DNA of 64,000 nt from Mycolicibacterium doricum. GTDB lineage: Bacteria; Actinomycetota; Actinomycetes; Mycobacteriales; Mycobacteriaceae. Position numbers and translations under genes: made by a program. The DNA lies in contig NZ_AP022605.1 of NCBI RefSeq assembly GCF_010728155.1, forward strand, positions 3,782,001 to 3,846,000, in the 5' to 3' direction. Of this stretch, positions 1 to 8,053 are shown in pieces (the stretch's first letter is position 1; each line of letters opens with the position of its first letter). Below the pieces are notes generated by a model. That model was not told the origin of the DNA. It saw nothing but the letters and a program-made list of their open reading frames with translations, and did not search any database.

Positions 1-63
1 GGGTGTTCGCCGTGGCTGTGGTGGTCGGCGTGCCGACTGATGTGGGATGTTGCTACGGCGTGG

Positions 64-341
64 TCATCGCGGTTTGTCATGTTTTCCTTGAGTGACTTCG
101 CCTATCGGTTGACGTGCATTGACCGTGTGGTTCGCAGCCGAACGCCACCGCCAACCCCACCCCCGAAGGCGGCCAACCGCCCTGATGCCTTCACGAGATC
201 CGTCGGCGTTCACGATCAGCGTCCCAGTCGTCGCGCTGACTTCTACGTTCTGCACGCCGTCGACCTCGCCGACCTCTTCACGGACTGACAGCACGCAATC
301 TACGCAGTCATCCCCGTGACCGCGTACGTGCTCCTGCTCAC
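64..341 (-). pseudogene. Frameshifted copper chaperone (CopZ-like HMA domain)
   Basis: A GTG at 341, preceded by a GGGAG ribosome site, starts a frame reading VSRSTYAVTGMTA and then a stop. Shifting one base at about 306 continues as CVDCVLSVREEVGEVDGV and NVEVSATTGTLIVNADG. Together these give the classic heavy-metal-associated fold start, GMTCxxC...GV..V.V....G.L.V. Loss of one T in the Cys codon of the MTC motif explains the break. The C-terminal part after NADG does not follow the family well and may hold a second lesion. Proteins of this family hand Cu(I) to export ATPases. The CsoR-type palindrome immediately upstream supports a copper role. No ATPase gene is visible in the window. Confidence 0.62.
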
Positions 342-360
342 CTCATACTCCCTTCATCGG

Positions 361-379
361 TATACCCCAGCGGGGTATA
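361..379. promoter_or_regulatory. CsoR-type copper operator palindrome
   Basis: TATACCCC (361-368) and GGGGTATA (372-379) form a perfect 8-bp inverted repeat around a 3-base spacer. This matches the general form of CsoR-family operators (TACCC...GGGTA). It sits about 20 bases upstream of the broken copper chaperone start. No csoR gene is seen nearby. Function is inferred from form and position only. Confidence 0.6.
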
Positions 380-1000
380 TGCCAAGCTATACGGGCAGCG
401 CGCATCTGCGCAAGGTCTGAGATCGTTCTCACCCTGTGGTTCGGCGGACCCTCATCGGCCACGCTCATCACGCTCACACGCGACCAACGGTGGTTGCCAC
501 CAGATTCTCTGGTTTTCGCCACGGTGGGTGAGATCTACCTGTCAACTCTGATCGACGGCGTCACCACGGGCGTGCAATCTGCTCGCACATCGACGGTATG
601 CGAAGATCCGAACCGGGTGTCGGCGGCAGTCAGGACTGGCTGAACCTCGCGCTGGCCGACCGGGCCCTGCGGCGCACCGTGGACCCCAGAAAGTAGCCCA
701 TCATCAACATCTGCCTGACCTGGGGCTCGCGCTATTTTCTCGTCAGCAATGCAGGGGCGCTTCGCTGGCCCCTCCGTGGGGACAGAAAATGTGGTGCGGA
801 TCTCGCGTTTGGCGGTTGGCCGCCCCCGCTGGTGCGGTGGGCGGGTGAGGGGAAGGATTCTGGGTGTGTGTTGCGGTAGAACCCCGATCGGTCTGTGGTG
901 CCGGTGAGCCTGCGCGTCAGCATGGTGGCGGAGGGCATGATCGTCATCCGCGGGAACCGTGGAATGTTGCCTTCGAGCACGAGTGAGAGATTTCTGTGTC
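380..1000. other. Stretch without a supportable gene
   Basis: Between the copper operator and the IS110 transposase I see no reading frame with family-like sequence. The long minus-strand frame here (535-1293) has no recognisable protein and runs antisense into the transposase. The last 80-170 bases before 1078 are where IS110 elements usually carry their left end and bridge RNA, but I cannot place those ends. Confidence 0.4.
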
Positions 1001-1077
1001 AAACCCGCCCTCCCCGCAGCACGCCTCACAGTGATACCGGTACTGGCCGGATGGATGATGCGAGAGGGTGATCGGCC

Positions 1078-4000
1078 ATGGATGTGATACATCCGCGGTG
1101 CGCGGGTATTGATATCTCCAAGCGGGACGCCAAGGTCTGCGTGCGTGTCCAGGGCACCGGGGGCCGCCCCACGGCGGCGACGGTGACGACGTGGGGGGCG
1201 ATGTCGAATCAGATCCTGGCGTTGCGGGAGCACCTGCTCGCCGAGAAGGTCAGCTGTGTGGTGATGGAAGCCACCGGCGATTACGTGCGACATGAGGGTG
1301 CATGAGTGAAGTAGGAGGCACCGTTTGGAGGTTCGGTTGATGCCGTAGGTGTAGTACTCGGGCCAGTGCGTAAGGGCCTGTCTCCGCCTCGGCGTGCTCT
1401 GCGGGTGACTGCGGGGTGCGAAGCCCGGGGTTCAAAGCCGAAGCGGTTCCCGTTCCATCCGGGAGCCGTGGGCGAGGAAAAGACCGGCGGGAAGCGGGGT
1501 CGCTTCCCGGCTCCGGGGCGACATCCAGTTGTCCTGGGGTGATGGGTGAACGCGAGTGAACCCCCGATGACGCCTCGTGAAGGTGACCCCCGCCGATGGG
1601 ATGTGTCAGCGGGGCCGTAGGGACTGGACGCTGGAAAGCGTCGGGTGCCGGCCGGAGGGTAATCGCCGGCCGGGAGCGCACCATCGTCCCCGGGGCAAAG
1701 GGGGCACCCTGCCCGGTCGAATCTTGTTCATGCGCAACATGACAACCCCGTTGGGGTCCGGTGGCCGGTGTCGCCGGTAGGCCAACCGTGAGGAAGGCGC
1801 AACTCCCCAGCGGGCGCAGGATGACCCAAGAAGCCAACGCCGACACGCCGAAAGGCGACGGGAAACCGGCAACCGCACGATCTGGCCCCTCCGCCAGATG
1901 GCTGGCGCATAACCGGTCTGATACGGGCGTGCCGCCCGGCCCGAAAGGGAGCTGACGTGGGTCGGGTGAGCCTGTGAAGACCAGACGATCGGAGACTCCA
2001 GAACCGATGGGCAAGTTGGACACCGGGACGGTGAACGGACCTGAGGACGAGATCAGCGACTGGGACGCCGTGGACTGGCGCCGGGTCGAAGACGACGTAC
2101 GGAGGCTGCGGCAACGAATCTTCACGGCGACGCAGGCGGGGGACCACAAGCGGGTCCGCAATCTGCAGAAACTGATGCTTGGTTCCCGCGCGAACGCTCT
2201 GCTGAGTGTGCGGCGGGTCACCGAGCTCAACGCTGGCCGCAAGACGGCCGGGGTCGACGGCAGGGTCGTGCTCGCAGGATGGGAAAAGGCCGAGATGGCC
2301 ACCTGGCTGCAGCGCGACACCGCCACATGGCGGCCCCGACCGGTCAAGCGGGTGTTCATTCCGAAGAGCAACGGAAAACGGCGCGGCCTCGGGATTCCCG
2401 TGATTGCCGATCGGGCGCTGCAAGCGCTCACGGTCAACGCGTTAGAACCCGAATGGGAGGCCCGGTTTGAGTCCCGATCGTATGGGTTTCGGCCGGGCCG
2501 TAGCTGTCAGGACGCGATGCAGGCGATCTTCGTGACCGCTCGCGGCGCAACCTGCAAACGCGTGTGGGCGCTCGACGCCGACCTGGCCGCTGCGTTCGAC
2601 CGCATCGATCATGCCCATCTTCTCGCGCAGCTCGGCTCGTTTCCCGCCAGGGGAATGATCGCGGCTTGGCTACGCGCGGGGGTGATCGATCAAGGTCGGC
2701 TCGCGCCGACCGAGGAAGGCAGCCCACAAGGCGGGGTGATCAGCCCGTTGCTGATGAACGTTGCCCTGCACGGAATGGAACAGGCCGCCGGAGTCCGCTA
2801 CATCCGCACCGGCACCAACGCCGGCACGGCGCGGCCGGGCTCCCCAGTTTTGATCAGGTACGCCGATGACCTGCTAGCCCTGTGCCACTCGCGGGAACAG
2901 GCCGAACAGGTCAAGGCGCGGCTCACGGAATGGCTGCGACCTCGGGGTCTGGTCTTCAACGAGGACAAGACCCGTATCGTGCACCTCAATGACGGGGTGG
3001 ACTTTCTGGGGTTCAACATTCGCCGCTACCGCGGCAAGCTGCTGATCAAACCGAGCAAGGCGGCCGTGAAACGGATCCGGGCACGGCTGACCGCCGAGAT
3101 GCGGGCACTGCGGGGCCATAACGCCCAGATGGTGCTCATCCGGCTCAACCCGATCATTCGGGGGTGGTCGGCCTACTACCGGCACTGTGTGTCGGCCCGG
3201 GTGTTCAACGCGCTGGACAATCATGTGTGGAAGCTCACCGATAAGTGGGCCAGATTCACCCATCCGCACAAGGGACGACGTTGGATCGTGTCCCGCTACT
3301 TCGGTGCGTTGAACCGTTCTCGGCGCGACCGCTGGGTATTCGGTGACCGCGACAGCGGCGCCTACCTGGTCAAATTCGCCTGGACGGCGATCACCCGGCA
3401 CACCCTGGTCAAGGGCTGGGCGTCCCCGGACGATCCCGCCCTGGCCGACTACTGGGCGGCCCGGCGCCGCCGCGGGAGACCCCCGCTGGACCGGACCCGG
3501 TCGTGGTTAATCGGCAAGCAGCGCGGGCGTTGTCCGCTCTGCGGTCAGCTGCTGCTGCACGCTGAGGTCGAGCCGCGACACCCCGACGAGTGGGAGCAGT
3601 GGATCACTGCTACCGCCAAGGCGATCCGCCGTCAGGCGATCGTCGTCGACTCGGGGTCAGAGTCATTGGGTTACACCGCGTTCCGTCTCATCCACACACA
3701 CTGCCGAGGCCGTCACCCAGACCGCATCGGCGTGCACCAGCACTCTGCCGTCTCGACTGAGGAGCCTTCGGGCTTGCTTGAGCCGGTTGCCTGGAAAGCG
3801 GGCACGGCCGGTTCTTAGGGGGCTCCGGCGCGGCGACGCGCCGGAGCTACCCGACTGGAAGCCCTACTTCTATCTGCTCGAAGATGCGTTGCCGGTGATG
3901 TTGGTCAACGCCCACGACGCCCGCAACATGCCGGGCCGCAAAACCGATGTGTCCGACGCCGCCTGGCTGGCCGATCTGGGCGCCCACGGGTTGCTGCGCG

Positions 4001-4890
4001 GATCGCTGGTGCCGCCGGCACCGATCCGGGAGCTGCGCGACCTGACCCGCGCCCGCACCGCGCTGACTCATGACCGCGCACGCCAGGTGCAGCGCATCGA
4101 GAAGATCCTCGAGGATGCCGGCATCAAACTGTCCTCGGTGGCCACCGACATCATGGGGGTCTCGGGCCGGGCGATGCTGGAGGCCCTGATCGCCGGCCAG
4201 GACACCCCGGCGGCGATGGCTGACCTGGCGAAGCGGCGGATGCGGTCGAAGATCCCGGCCCTGACCGAGGCCCTGACCGGCCGGTTCACCCCCCATCACG
4301 GATACATGATCCGCATGCACCTGACACTGATCGACCAGTACGGACAGGCGTTGGCCGATCTCGACGAGCGGATCGAGGCGGCGATGACACCTTTCGCGGC
4401 GGCCCGGGAACTGCTGACCAGCATCCCGGGCGTCTCCAGGATCGTCGCTGAGGTGGTGCTCGCCGAAACCGGCGCCGACATGAGCGTGTTTCCCACCGCG
4501 GGGCATCTGGCGTCGTGGGCGGGCACCGCACCCGGTTCCAACGAGTCCGCCGGCCGGGTCAAATCCACCAAGACCCGGCCCGGCAACCGATACCTCAAAG
4601 CCGCACTCGGCACCGCCGCCATGGCCGCGGCCCGCGCGAAGGGAACCTACCTGTCGGCCAAATACCGGCGCATCGCCGCCCGCCGAGGACCGATGAAAGC
4701 ACTGGTCGCCGTTGAGCATTCGATACTGACAGCGATGTGGAACATGCTCACCAACGGTGAGTTCTACCGTGACCTCGGCGCCGACTACTACACCGCACGC
4801 CAACCAACCCGCACCAAAGCAAAAGCGATCAGCCAACTCGAAACGCTTGGCTACCGGGTCACCCTCGAACCACTCACCCAAGCCGGATAA
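1078..4890 (+). CDS. IS110 family transposase, split by a group II intron
   Basis: Exon 1 (1078-1284, 69 codons) reads MDVIHPRCAGIDISK through VVMEATGDY, the N-terminal DEDD catalytic start of IS110 recombinases. Exon 2 (3856-4890) begins WKPYFYLLED and carries the GRKTDVSDA motif and the C-terminal transposase_20 domain (SIPGVSRIVAEVVLAE; WAGTAPGSNES). Joining codon 69 directly to 3856 keeps the frame and recreates the conserved MEATGDYWKP run, giving about 413 residues, a normal family length. As it stands in DNA the gene is interrupted by 2.57 kb of intron, so it is active only if the intron splices. IS110 enzymes act through an element-encoded bridge RNA, not located here. Confidence 0.88.
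1974..3818 (+). CDS. ltrA: Group II intron reverse transcriptase/maturase with HNH-like end
   Basis: 614 residues from a GTG start; an ATG at 2007 is an alternative. The reverse transcriptase domain shows the fingers block (VFIPKSNGKRRGLGIP), SYGFRPGRS, the palm aspartates ALDADLAAAFD, GSPQGGVISPLL and the catalytic YADD at residues 296-299. The maturase domain follows (HVWKLTDKWARFTHPHK). The C-terminus has CPLCG and, about 70 residues on, HTHC and a further His, a zinc-binding HNH-endonuclease arrangement. The protein would help the intron RNA fold and splice and copy it into DNA targets. The reading frame runs a few bases into domain V. It looks intact. Confidence 0.93.
   Translation: MKTRRSETPEPMGKLDTGTVNGPEDEISDWDAVDWRRVEDDVRRLRQRIFTATQAGDHKRVRNLQKLMLGSRANALLSVRRVTELNAGRKTAGVDGRVVLAGWEKAEMATWLQRDTATWRPRPVKRVFIPKSNGKRRGLGIPVIADRALQALTVNALEPEWEARFESRSYGFRPGRSCQDAMQAIFVTARGATCKRVWALDADLAAAFDRIDHAHLLAQLGSFPARGMIAAWLRAGVIDQGRLAPTEEGSPQGGVISPLLMNVALHGMEQAAGVRYIRTGTNAGTARPGSPVLIRYADDLLALCHSREQAEQVKARLTEWLRPRGLVFNEDKTRIVHLNDGVDFLGFNIRRYRGKLLIKPSKAAVKRIRARLTAEMRALRGHNAQMVLIRLNPIIRGWSAYYRHCVSARVFNALDNHVWKLTDKWARFTHPHKGRRWIVSRYFGALNRSRRDRWVFGDRDSGAYLVKFAWTAITRHTLVKGWASPDDPALADYWAARRRRGRPPLDRTRSWLIGKQRGRCPLCGQLLLHAEVEPRHPDEWEQWITATAKAIRRQAIVVDSGSESLGYTAFRLIHTHCRGRHPDRIGVHQHSAVSTEEPSGLLEPVAWKAGTAGS
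3780..3855 (+). ncRNA. Group II intron domains V and VI
   Basis: Bases 3780-3814 fold as the 34-35 nt domain V hairpin, with the AGC catalytic triad in GAGCCG. Bases from about 3820 to 3849 form the domain VI stem (GGCTCCGGCGCG with CGCGCCGGAGC) around a GCGA loop, followed by the 3' splice site after ACCCGAC. The branch-point adenosine is expected as a bulge near the 3' side of domain VI. Confidence 0.8.
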
Positions 4891-5049
4891 CACCCGCCAC
4901 CGAATCGGTCACCAGCAGTGGTCACCTAATTTTCGTGAGAGAGAGGCGCAAAACAGGCCGGTCTGCAGGATCTGGTTGATGGACACCCGAAGGTGCTGGG
5001 TACGCCAACCCCATCGCTGCGAGACAAGATGTGATCGCCTTCCGCTTCT

Positions 5050-5494
5050 TTAGAACCGAGACACCGACTCTATGGGTTGCAGTGACCGCTGGTAGCGCAC
5101 TTCGTGGACGGGGTGGTCGCCGATTGAGTCGGTTCGCTGTGTGCCGTCGCAGTGCCACCTGGCCGATTCGTAGAAGCGGAGGGCGCGGTCGTTACCCGAC
5201 AGCACCCACAGGGAGGCCCTGTCATGGCCCCGACTGCGGAGTTGCGCACAGCCAGGCGTCAATGAGGCGGTGTCCGATCCCGCAGCACCACCTGGGCGGG
5301 TCGACGTAGATTGCCCAGATCTCCCCATCGCCTCGCAGGTCATCGTCTCGGCAGCGACCCGTGGTGACGTGACCGCAGATCATGTCGCCGTGGGTAGCGA
5401 CCTGGGTGAAGGGGCGTCCTCGGCTACGGCCTGCCTGATGCGAATCGACTCGTTGACGGGCATGGTTCATGATGGCAGCTCGGCTGCGCTGCAC
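5050..5494 (-). pseudogene. Frameshifted GNAT acetyltransferase
   Basis: The upstream frame reads GEIWAIYVDPPRWCCGIGHRLIDAWL. It then breaks near 5246 and continues one base over as AQLRSRGHDRASLWVLSGNDRALRFYESARWH. Joined, these are the acetyl-CoA binding loop (V.P..W..GIG..L) and the closing NDRALRFYES.W motif of GNAT N-acetyltransferases. One extra base (or two lost) at the TGG CTG T GCG junction explains the break. The N-terminus is weakly conserved. The substrate cannot be inferred. Confidence 0.7.
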
Positions 5495-5553
5495 TCAAAG
5501 CATTAACGTCGTGCGGCAGGATGTGATTCGCGTCAGTCCTCTAGGTGTACTGG

Positions 5554-6558
5554 TCAGGGATATTGGTTGAATCCGTGGCGGGTCGGTCGCAGCTCCTGCG
5601 GCTGTGGCGAGTGCCTCTCGGCAAGATCGACGGCGAGCTGACGGATGCGTTCGCGGGCGATCTCGGGGACGAGTACCTGGATGTGGTCGCCGAACTGGAG
5701 CAGCTGGCGTACTGACTCGACGTCCGGGTAACGAACGATGACCGTGGACCAGCCGTCCTCCGCCTGTGAGACCGCGTGGATGCGGGCACCCAGGATGCGG
5801 CGCGCGAGGTCGAGTCGGCTCGCGCGGAGTCGGACGGTCACGCTGACCCGCCCCGGCGACTCAGTACGCTCCTTGAGGGCGGCCCACACAGTGCGGAGGG
5901 TCTGACCGTGGCGCAGGGCGGCCGGCGCGTCGAGCAATTCGTAGTCCGAGAGCCGGTCGAGGGCGAACAGGCGGCCGGTGGCTTCGACGTCGGCAACGAG
6001 GTACCAGCGGCCCGACTTCGCGACAAGTCCGTATGGATCGACGACGCGGGACGATGGCAGTGCCTCCGCGCTGCGTCGGTACTCGATCCGCAGCCGACAT
6101 CGCCGACGAAGCGCCCATGCAAGCTCCGCGACGTCAACGTTCGTGCCCGGTCCGGCGAGCCATGCACCGCTGTCCACGACGACCAGCTCAGCCAGTCGGA
6201 TCACGGTCCGCGTCCCGGGCGCTGCAGCCTCGCGGGCGGCGATCTTGCGCGCGGCCGTCTCGTGTGCCGCCGCGAGTCCCATTTGGTTGAGCAGTTCGTC
6301 ATTCAAGCCCGCAACGGATAGCGCCTCCATCTCACCGGGGTCCAGGTGGGAGGCATTCAGCCGTGCGCTGGCGAGCAGGACGATCCCGCCGTTGCGCCCT
6401 CGCTCGGCGTAGACCGGAACGCCTGCTGTCGAGAGGGCCTCGACGTCGCGCAGGATCGTCCGCCGGGACACCTCCAGACGCTCGGCGAGCTCGGTGGTGG
6501 TCACTCGCTGGCGGCTTTGCAGGATCAGCAGTAGGTGCAGCAGCCTCGATGCCTTCAT
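5554..6558 (-). CDS. WYL-domain transcriptional regulator
   Basis: 334 residues, starting at the ATG at 6558 (MKASRLLHLLLILQ), the usual YafY/DeoR-like start. The N-terminal winged helix (TTTELAERLEVSRRTILRDVEALSTAGVPVYAERG) is followed by the WYL domain (RIEYRRS...RVVDPYGLVAKSGRWYLVA) and a C-terminal WCX region. WYL regulators sense small ligands or nucleic acids and control adjacent genes. This one is divergent from the VOC gene at 6653, with 94 bases between them that contain the direct repeat ACTGGTCC/ACTGGTTC. It probably controls that gene and itself. The ligand is unknown. Confidence 0.88.
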   Translation of the reverse strand: MKASRLLHLLLILQSRQRVTTTELAERLEVSRRTILRDVEALSTAGVPVYAERGRNGGIVLLASARLNASHLDPGEMEALSVAGLNDELLNQMGLAAAHETAARKIAAREAAAPGTRTVIRLAELVVVDSGAWLAGPGTNVDVAELAWALRRRCRLRIEYRRSAEALPSSRVVDPYGLVAKSGRWYLVADVEATGRLFALDRLSDYELLDAPAALRHGQTLRTVWAALKERTESPGRVSVTVRLRASRLDLARRILGARIHAVSQAEDGWSTVIVRYPDVESVRQLLQFGDHIQVLVPEIARERIRQLAVDLAERHSPQPQELRPTRHGFNQYP

Positions 6559-6652
6559 GTCGAGCAATCTTCCCCGAAAAGGCGACAGGTCTTGTCTTGA
6601 TTCACTGGTCCACTGGTTCAGTACCGATACCCGTCGACCGGAGGAGCTCTCC

Positions 6653-7018
6653 ATGTCCGCACCGAATCTGTTCCTCATCTACGTCAGCGACGCCGAGGCC
6701 GCCACCGCCTTCTACAGCGACCTGTTCGAGATCGAACCGACCTTCACCAGCCCCCGCTACGTCGCGTTCGACGTTGCCCCAGGCGTCCTGTTTGCACTGT
6801 GGACCGGCCGTAACGAGCACGCCGTCTCGAGCACCCCTCGCACGAGCGAACTCGGGCTGATGGTGCCCGGCACGGCGTGCACCGTCGACGAGGCCTTCGC
6901 ACGTTGGTCGGCAAAGGGAGTCGATGTGGTGGAAGAGCCGCACGACGACGTCTTCGGCCGCACCTTCGTGATCACGGACCCCGACGGCAACCTCATCCGC
7001 GTCTGCCCTGTGGACTGA
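6653..7018 (+). CDS. VOC family protein (glyoxalase/bleomycin-resistance fold)
   Basis: 121 residues from ATG 6653, with GGAGG 9 bases upstream. It shows the paired beta-alpha-beta-beta-beta modules: SDAEAATAFYSDLFEIEP, then FARWSAKGVDVVEEPHDDVFGRTFVITDPDGNLIRV, ending in the typical DPDGN.. metal-side strand. Members are dioxygenases, lyases or drug-binding proteins. Divergence from a WYL regulator suggests stress- or ligand-induced expression. The exact reaction cannot be told from sequence. Confidence 0.87.
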   Translation: MSAPNLFLIYVSDAEAATAFYSDLFEIEPTFTSPRYVAFDVAPGVLFALWTGRNEHAVSSTPRTSELGLMVPGTACTVDEAFARWSAKGVDVVEEPHDDVFGRTFVITDPDGNLIRVCPVD

Positions 7019-7031
7019 CCCGACGAATCCA

Positions 7032-7213
7032 CTGCTGGAGGCCGTCGAGCGTCGTGCCGACGGGGTCGAGCGTCGTGCCGACGGGGTCGACCTCGACACC
7101 GACGACGATGCCCGGCCGATCCTGCTCACCGTGTCGGACAACGGCCCGAGATGACGTCGGGGTCCACGCGGGAGCTTATGGCACTGTGCGCGATCGCCCA
7201 GCGTGTGAATGGA
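7032..7213 (+). pseudogene. IS transposase (rve integrase core) fragment
   Basis: Reading from LLEAVERRADG, the frame reaches PILLTVSDNGP and then needs a one-base shift to continue as MTSGSTRELMALCAIAQ. The joined piece matches the second catalytic Asp region of DDE integrases (SDNGP.MTS.ST..FM). The rest of the transposase is missing on both sides. The frame also carries a 21-bp in-frame duplication (VERRADG twice). Confidence 0.6.
7044..7085. repeat. 21-bp perfect tandem duplication
   Basis: GTCGAGCGTCGTGCCGACGG(G) occurs twice head to tail (7044-7064 and 7065-7085). It lies inside the integrase fragment and keeps frame, duplicating seven residues. It is probably a slippage product. Confidence 0.9.
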
Positions 7214-7334
7214 GGCGGCGATGAGCTTTCCTTCGTGTTTGTCTCACGGCGGTTCCGGCGCGATCTGTCTCACGGAATGGTGCAATTCCTAGCGGTGCGC
7301 CGAATCGCGGATTGTAGGGGCAACTTCAGCGCAT

Positions 7335-7985
7335 TCATGCGTGGTCGATGTGACGTTTCGTCGCTTTCGTGAATGCGCGCTGCGCGGCGGCACGATCGGC
7401 ACCGTTGCCGACCGCCAATGCGATGAGCAGCGATTGCGCGACGTCGTCATCTCCGAGGTGGCCCACTAGGCGCAGCATTGCCACGCCGTGAACTGCGCTC
7501 CAGCACTGCGCTCCGAGAACGGCGAGCCCGAATCCGGTCTCCTTGTTGTCATTGGTGAGTCGGCCGAGCATCGATGAGAAGGTCGAGAATGCGGCCGTGC
7601 CCGCGGTCGACGTCGTTGGACTCCCGGCTTCGACCGGGCTTTGCCGTCGGTTGGGTGTCCATTCGGTGGACGTGTACTGGAACATCGTCGCGTAGAGCTG
7701 GGGATGTTGCCGCGCGAACTCCAGATACGCCAGGGCCAAGGTGAATATGTCCGCCAGCGGATCGTCGGATGTACCGGCCGCCGTGAGTTGTTCGGCCAGC
7801 GTCATGAATCCGCGTTCAATCACCGCTGCGACGACCGCCGCGATGCTTCCGAAATGCGTGTAGACGCTCATCGTCGACGTGCCGGCGTCGGCAGCGAGCC
7901 GACGGACAGACAGCCCGGCGGGGCCTTCCTCCTCGACGATTGCCAGAGCCGCGGCGAGGACTGTGCCCCGGACGGAACGATCCAT
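7335..7985 (-). CDS. TetR family transcriptional regulator
   Basis: About 216 residues from the ATG at 7985 (MDRSVRGTVLAAALAIVEEEG); an ATG at 8000 would add five residues but lies within an operator repeat. The N-terminal helix-turn-helix reads PAGLSVRRLAADAGTSTMSVYTHFGS, followed by a WHG-type C-terminal ligand domain (QLYATMF...; GFGLAVLGAQCWSAVHGVAML). It is divergent from a carotenoid oxygenase gene, with two palindromes between them, so it most likely represses that gene and itself. Confidence 0.88.
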   Translation of the reverse strand: MDRSVRGTVLAAALAIVEEEGPAGLSVRRLAADAGTSTMSVYTHFGSIAAVVAAVIERGFMTLAEQLTAAGTSDDPLADIFTLALAYLEFARQHPQLYATMFQYTSTEWTPNRRQSPVEAGSPTTSTAGTAAFSTFSSMLGRLTNDNKETGFGLAVLGAQCWSAVHGVAMLRLVGHLGDDDVAQSLLIALAVGNGADRAAAQRAFTKATKRHIDHA

Positions 7986-7998
7986 TGCGGACAGAGGC

Positions 7999-8029
7999 AT
8001 AACAGTGTTATACATCTGTAACGGTGTTA
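7999..8029. promoter_or_regulatory. Paired TetR operator palindromes
   Basis: ATAAC-AGT-GTTAT (7999-8011) and TAAC-GGT-GTTA (8019-8029) are two similar inverted repeats, centred 19 bases apart (about two helical turns), in the gap between the divergent tetR and carotenoid oxygenase genes. Tandem TetR dimers could bind the same DNA face. Binding is inferred. Confidence 0.65.
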
Positions 8030-8053
8030 TGCACTGCGTCGGAAGGGCTTGTC

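Larger units (their letters stand above)
1285..3855 (+). mobile_element. Group II intron inserted in the IS110 transposase
   Basis: The intron opens with GTGCGACA, a match to the group II 5' consensus GUGYG, directly after the TAC codon of the transposase. It closes with ...CTACCCGAC directly before TGG. Domain V is recognisable at 3780-3814: GAGCCG at one end, GGTTC at the other, and a GAAA-type internal turn. Domain VI follows as the hairpin CTCCGGCGCG/CGCGCCGGAG. The reverse transcriptase/maturase lies in domain IV. Boundaries are fixed both by the RNA signals and by exact restoration of the IS110 frame. Confidence 0.9.

Noticed and set aside
535..1293. 252-codon minus-strand frame across the IS110 start
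   Set aside because: Its C-terminal part is antisense to the transposase and the rest resembles no family.
1250..2437. 395-codon minus-strand frame
   Set aside because: It runs antisense to the structured 5' part of the group II intron and its maturase start; no homology is seen.
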